From REEB509 sp044370335 (GTDB lineage Bacteria > Pseudomonadota > Alphaproteobacteria > Caulobacterales > Aquidulcibacteraceae), in NCBI GenBank assembly GCA_044370335.1, contig JBILVS010000137.1, positions 1 through 7,022 of the forward strand: a stretch of DNA of 7,022 nt, written 5' to 3'. Position numbers and translations under genes: made by a program. Of the stretch, positions 5,950 through 7,022 are shown in pieces; positions within the stretch are counted from its first letter, which is position 1, and each line of letters opens with the position of its first letter. The notes under the pieces were generated by a model. It saw only the letters and a program-made list of their open reading frames with translations, searched no databases and had not been told where the DNA came from.

Positions 5950-7022
5950 TCAGGTTACGACGCAGCCCTCGTCAGCCTCGCCGCAATAGGGTTGGTTCGC
6001 GCTCGCCTGATCATCGGGCAGACGCTCCAACTCTTGAGGCAAGATGGGGGCTACGCCCCGCAGCCGGCGGGTCTGCTGAACCGTGCGCACGTCTTCCTGA
6101 CCAAGCATCCAACGCAAACCGACCCGGAAGCTCTCTTCACCGTCGTCATGCCAGGCGCCGTCCGCATCGATCATCAGGTTGGCGAACACGCCCGAGAAGG
6201 GCCGGGCCGTCAGACCCGCGCCTGCGCCCGCGCCGGTGAGGGGGTCCTCTTCGACGAACAGGTCCAAAGCGAGGTCGGGCGTGGCGAACCAGGTTCCTTC
6301 AACCCGGGCAAAGCCGCCCTCCGGATCGTCAAACCCGTCGATGACGGCATAACCGCCCCGGACCACAACCTGGAAGCGCTCGCCCATCAAAGCCGCGCCG
6401 ATCCCCGCCCGAGCGATGCTGAACTGCTCCCCGTTAAGATCAGCGCTCGAGACGCCCGAGACAAAGCCGCCGATCGCGGCCTCCCGATCTTGCCCCGCCT
6501 CGAGGAAGCGCTGGATGGCGACCTGCGCCCCGCCAGCCCTCTCTCCGTCGATCTGCCCGATCGCCCCTTGCAGGTTCAGAGCATAGTCTCCGCCGAGGTC
6601 GAATTGGCCTTCCGCCACAAGCACGCCGCCGCGTTGTTCGGTGCGGTCAACATAGTCCGCGCCGAGATCGAAATAGGCGCGATCGGGCTCTGGCGGGGGC
6701 GGCGGCGCCACGGGCTCCGGCACGGGTTCCGGCTCCGGCACGGGCGGCGGCGGCGCTTCGGCGCACACCGCGGCGCGAATGATGAAGTGATATTGGTAGC
6801 GCGGCGCCCCCGCAGCCGCCGGATCAGGCACCCGCATATTCTCCACCGAGACGATGCGCATCCAGCTCGGCGGCGCTTCGGCCGAAACACCCCGCTCTAA
6901 AGCGGTCATCGGCTGACGGCTGAAGAAGCTCAGCGCTTCCCCAGACCGCTCCTGCTCCCCGCCGGGATCGGAGGCGTCGAACTGGGCGAACGCGAAAATT
7001 CGGTTGTCGTTAAACGCGACCC
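5950..7022 (-). CDS. Probable envelope protein with Pro/Glu linker and beta-rich C-terminal half (5' partial)
   Basis: I do not recognise the family. The frame is open to the window edge, giving 356 residues. An ATG at 6909 is unlikely to be the start: no Shine-Dalgarno precedes it, no stop interrupts the 37 codons upstream, and those codons keep a high GC third position. The visible part begins with a compact region of about 85 residues. A linker of almost only Pro, Glu, Val and Ala follows (6685-6753). The next 200 residues are rich in short alternating strands with Gly/Asp turns (such as AYFDLGADY, YALNLQGAIG, FQVVVRGGYAVI and FRVGLRWML), resembling an outer-membrane barrel. The protein lacks the usual C-terminal aromatic; its last 50 residues are polar and end with Cys-x6-Cys near the terminus. 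A linker between a periplasmic part and a barrel fits an envelope role, but this is inference. Confidence 0.7.
   Translation of the reverse strand, partial: VAFNDNRIFAFAQFDASDPGGEQERSGEALSFFSRQPMTALERGVSAEAPPSWMRIVSVENMRVPDPAAAGAPRYQYHFIIRAAVCAEAPPPPVPEPEPVPEPVAPPPPPEPDRAYFDLGADYVDRTEQRGGVLVAEGQFDLGGDYALNLQGAIGQIDGERAGGAQVAIQRFLEAGQDREAAIGGFVSGVSSADLNGEQFSIARAGIGAALMGERFQVVVRGGYAVIDGFDDPEGGFARVEGTWFATPDLALDLFVEEDPLTGAGAGAGLTARPFSGVFANLMIDADGAWHDDGEESFRVGLRWMLGQEDVRTVQQTRRLRGVAPILPQELERLPDDQASANQPYCGEADEGCVVT

Noticed and set aside
5992..6900. Plus-strand open frame of 302 codons
   Set aside because: It mirrors the envelope protein gene and is Arg/Gly/His-rich with no motif. The minus frame shows the more protein-like pattern (linker, alternating strands).
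6907..6909. ATG as the start of the minus-strand envelope gene
   Set aside because: No Shine-Dalgarno lies upstream, and the same frame stays open with coding-like codon use to the window edge, so the gene is treated as 5' partial.

Overview
The window is GC-rich and densely coded. Its genes look alphaproteobacterial, perhaps from the Caulobacterales/Hyphomonadales side; that is a judgement from protein character, since no 16S or other marker gene is present. No stretch over 300 bases lacks a gene. I see no tRNA, rRNA, CRISPR array, insertion sequence or integrase.

Left part, plus strand (1-3725). The window opens with the last 40 codons of a UvrD/PcrA-type DNA helicase. A broken metallo-beta-lactamase-fold hydrolase of the N-acyl-homoserine-lactonase type follows (156-1008). 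It carries one nonsense codon and two single-base frameshifts, yet every zinc-ligand motif is still readable, so it seems to have been lost recently. Next come prmA (ribosomal protein L11 methyltransferase) and, nine bases on, a three-domain M24 aminopeptidase P. These two probably share a transcript.

Middle (3726-3788). A short spacer holds a perfect 19-bp palindrome (9-bp arms, one central base). It lies directly against the Shine-Dalgarno sequence of the next gene and is the best regulatory candidate in the window.

Right part (3789-7022). A plus-strand family-2 (GT-A) glycosyltransferase runs head-on into a minus-strand GT-B glycosyltransferase. Their 3' ends overlap by 124 bp, and both proteins end in the overlap; the GT-B tail there is basic and low in complexity. 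Upstream of the GT-B gene, in the same direction and 20 bases away, is a gene for a probable envelope protein. It has a Pro/Glu linker and a beta-strand-rich C-terminal half, and its 5' end is cut by the window edge.

The left part is housekeeping (repair, ribosomal protein modification, peptide turnover) around a decaying accessory hydrolase. The right part looks like an envelope or glycan locus: two glycosyltransferases of unrelated folds beside a putative surface protein. That functional link is inferred from position only.
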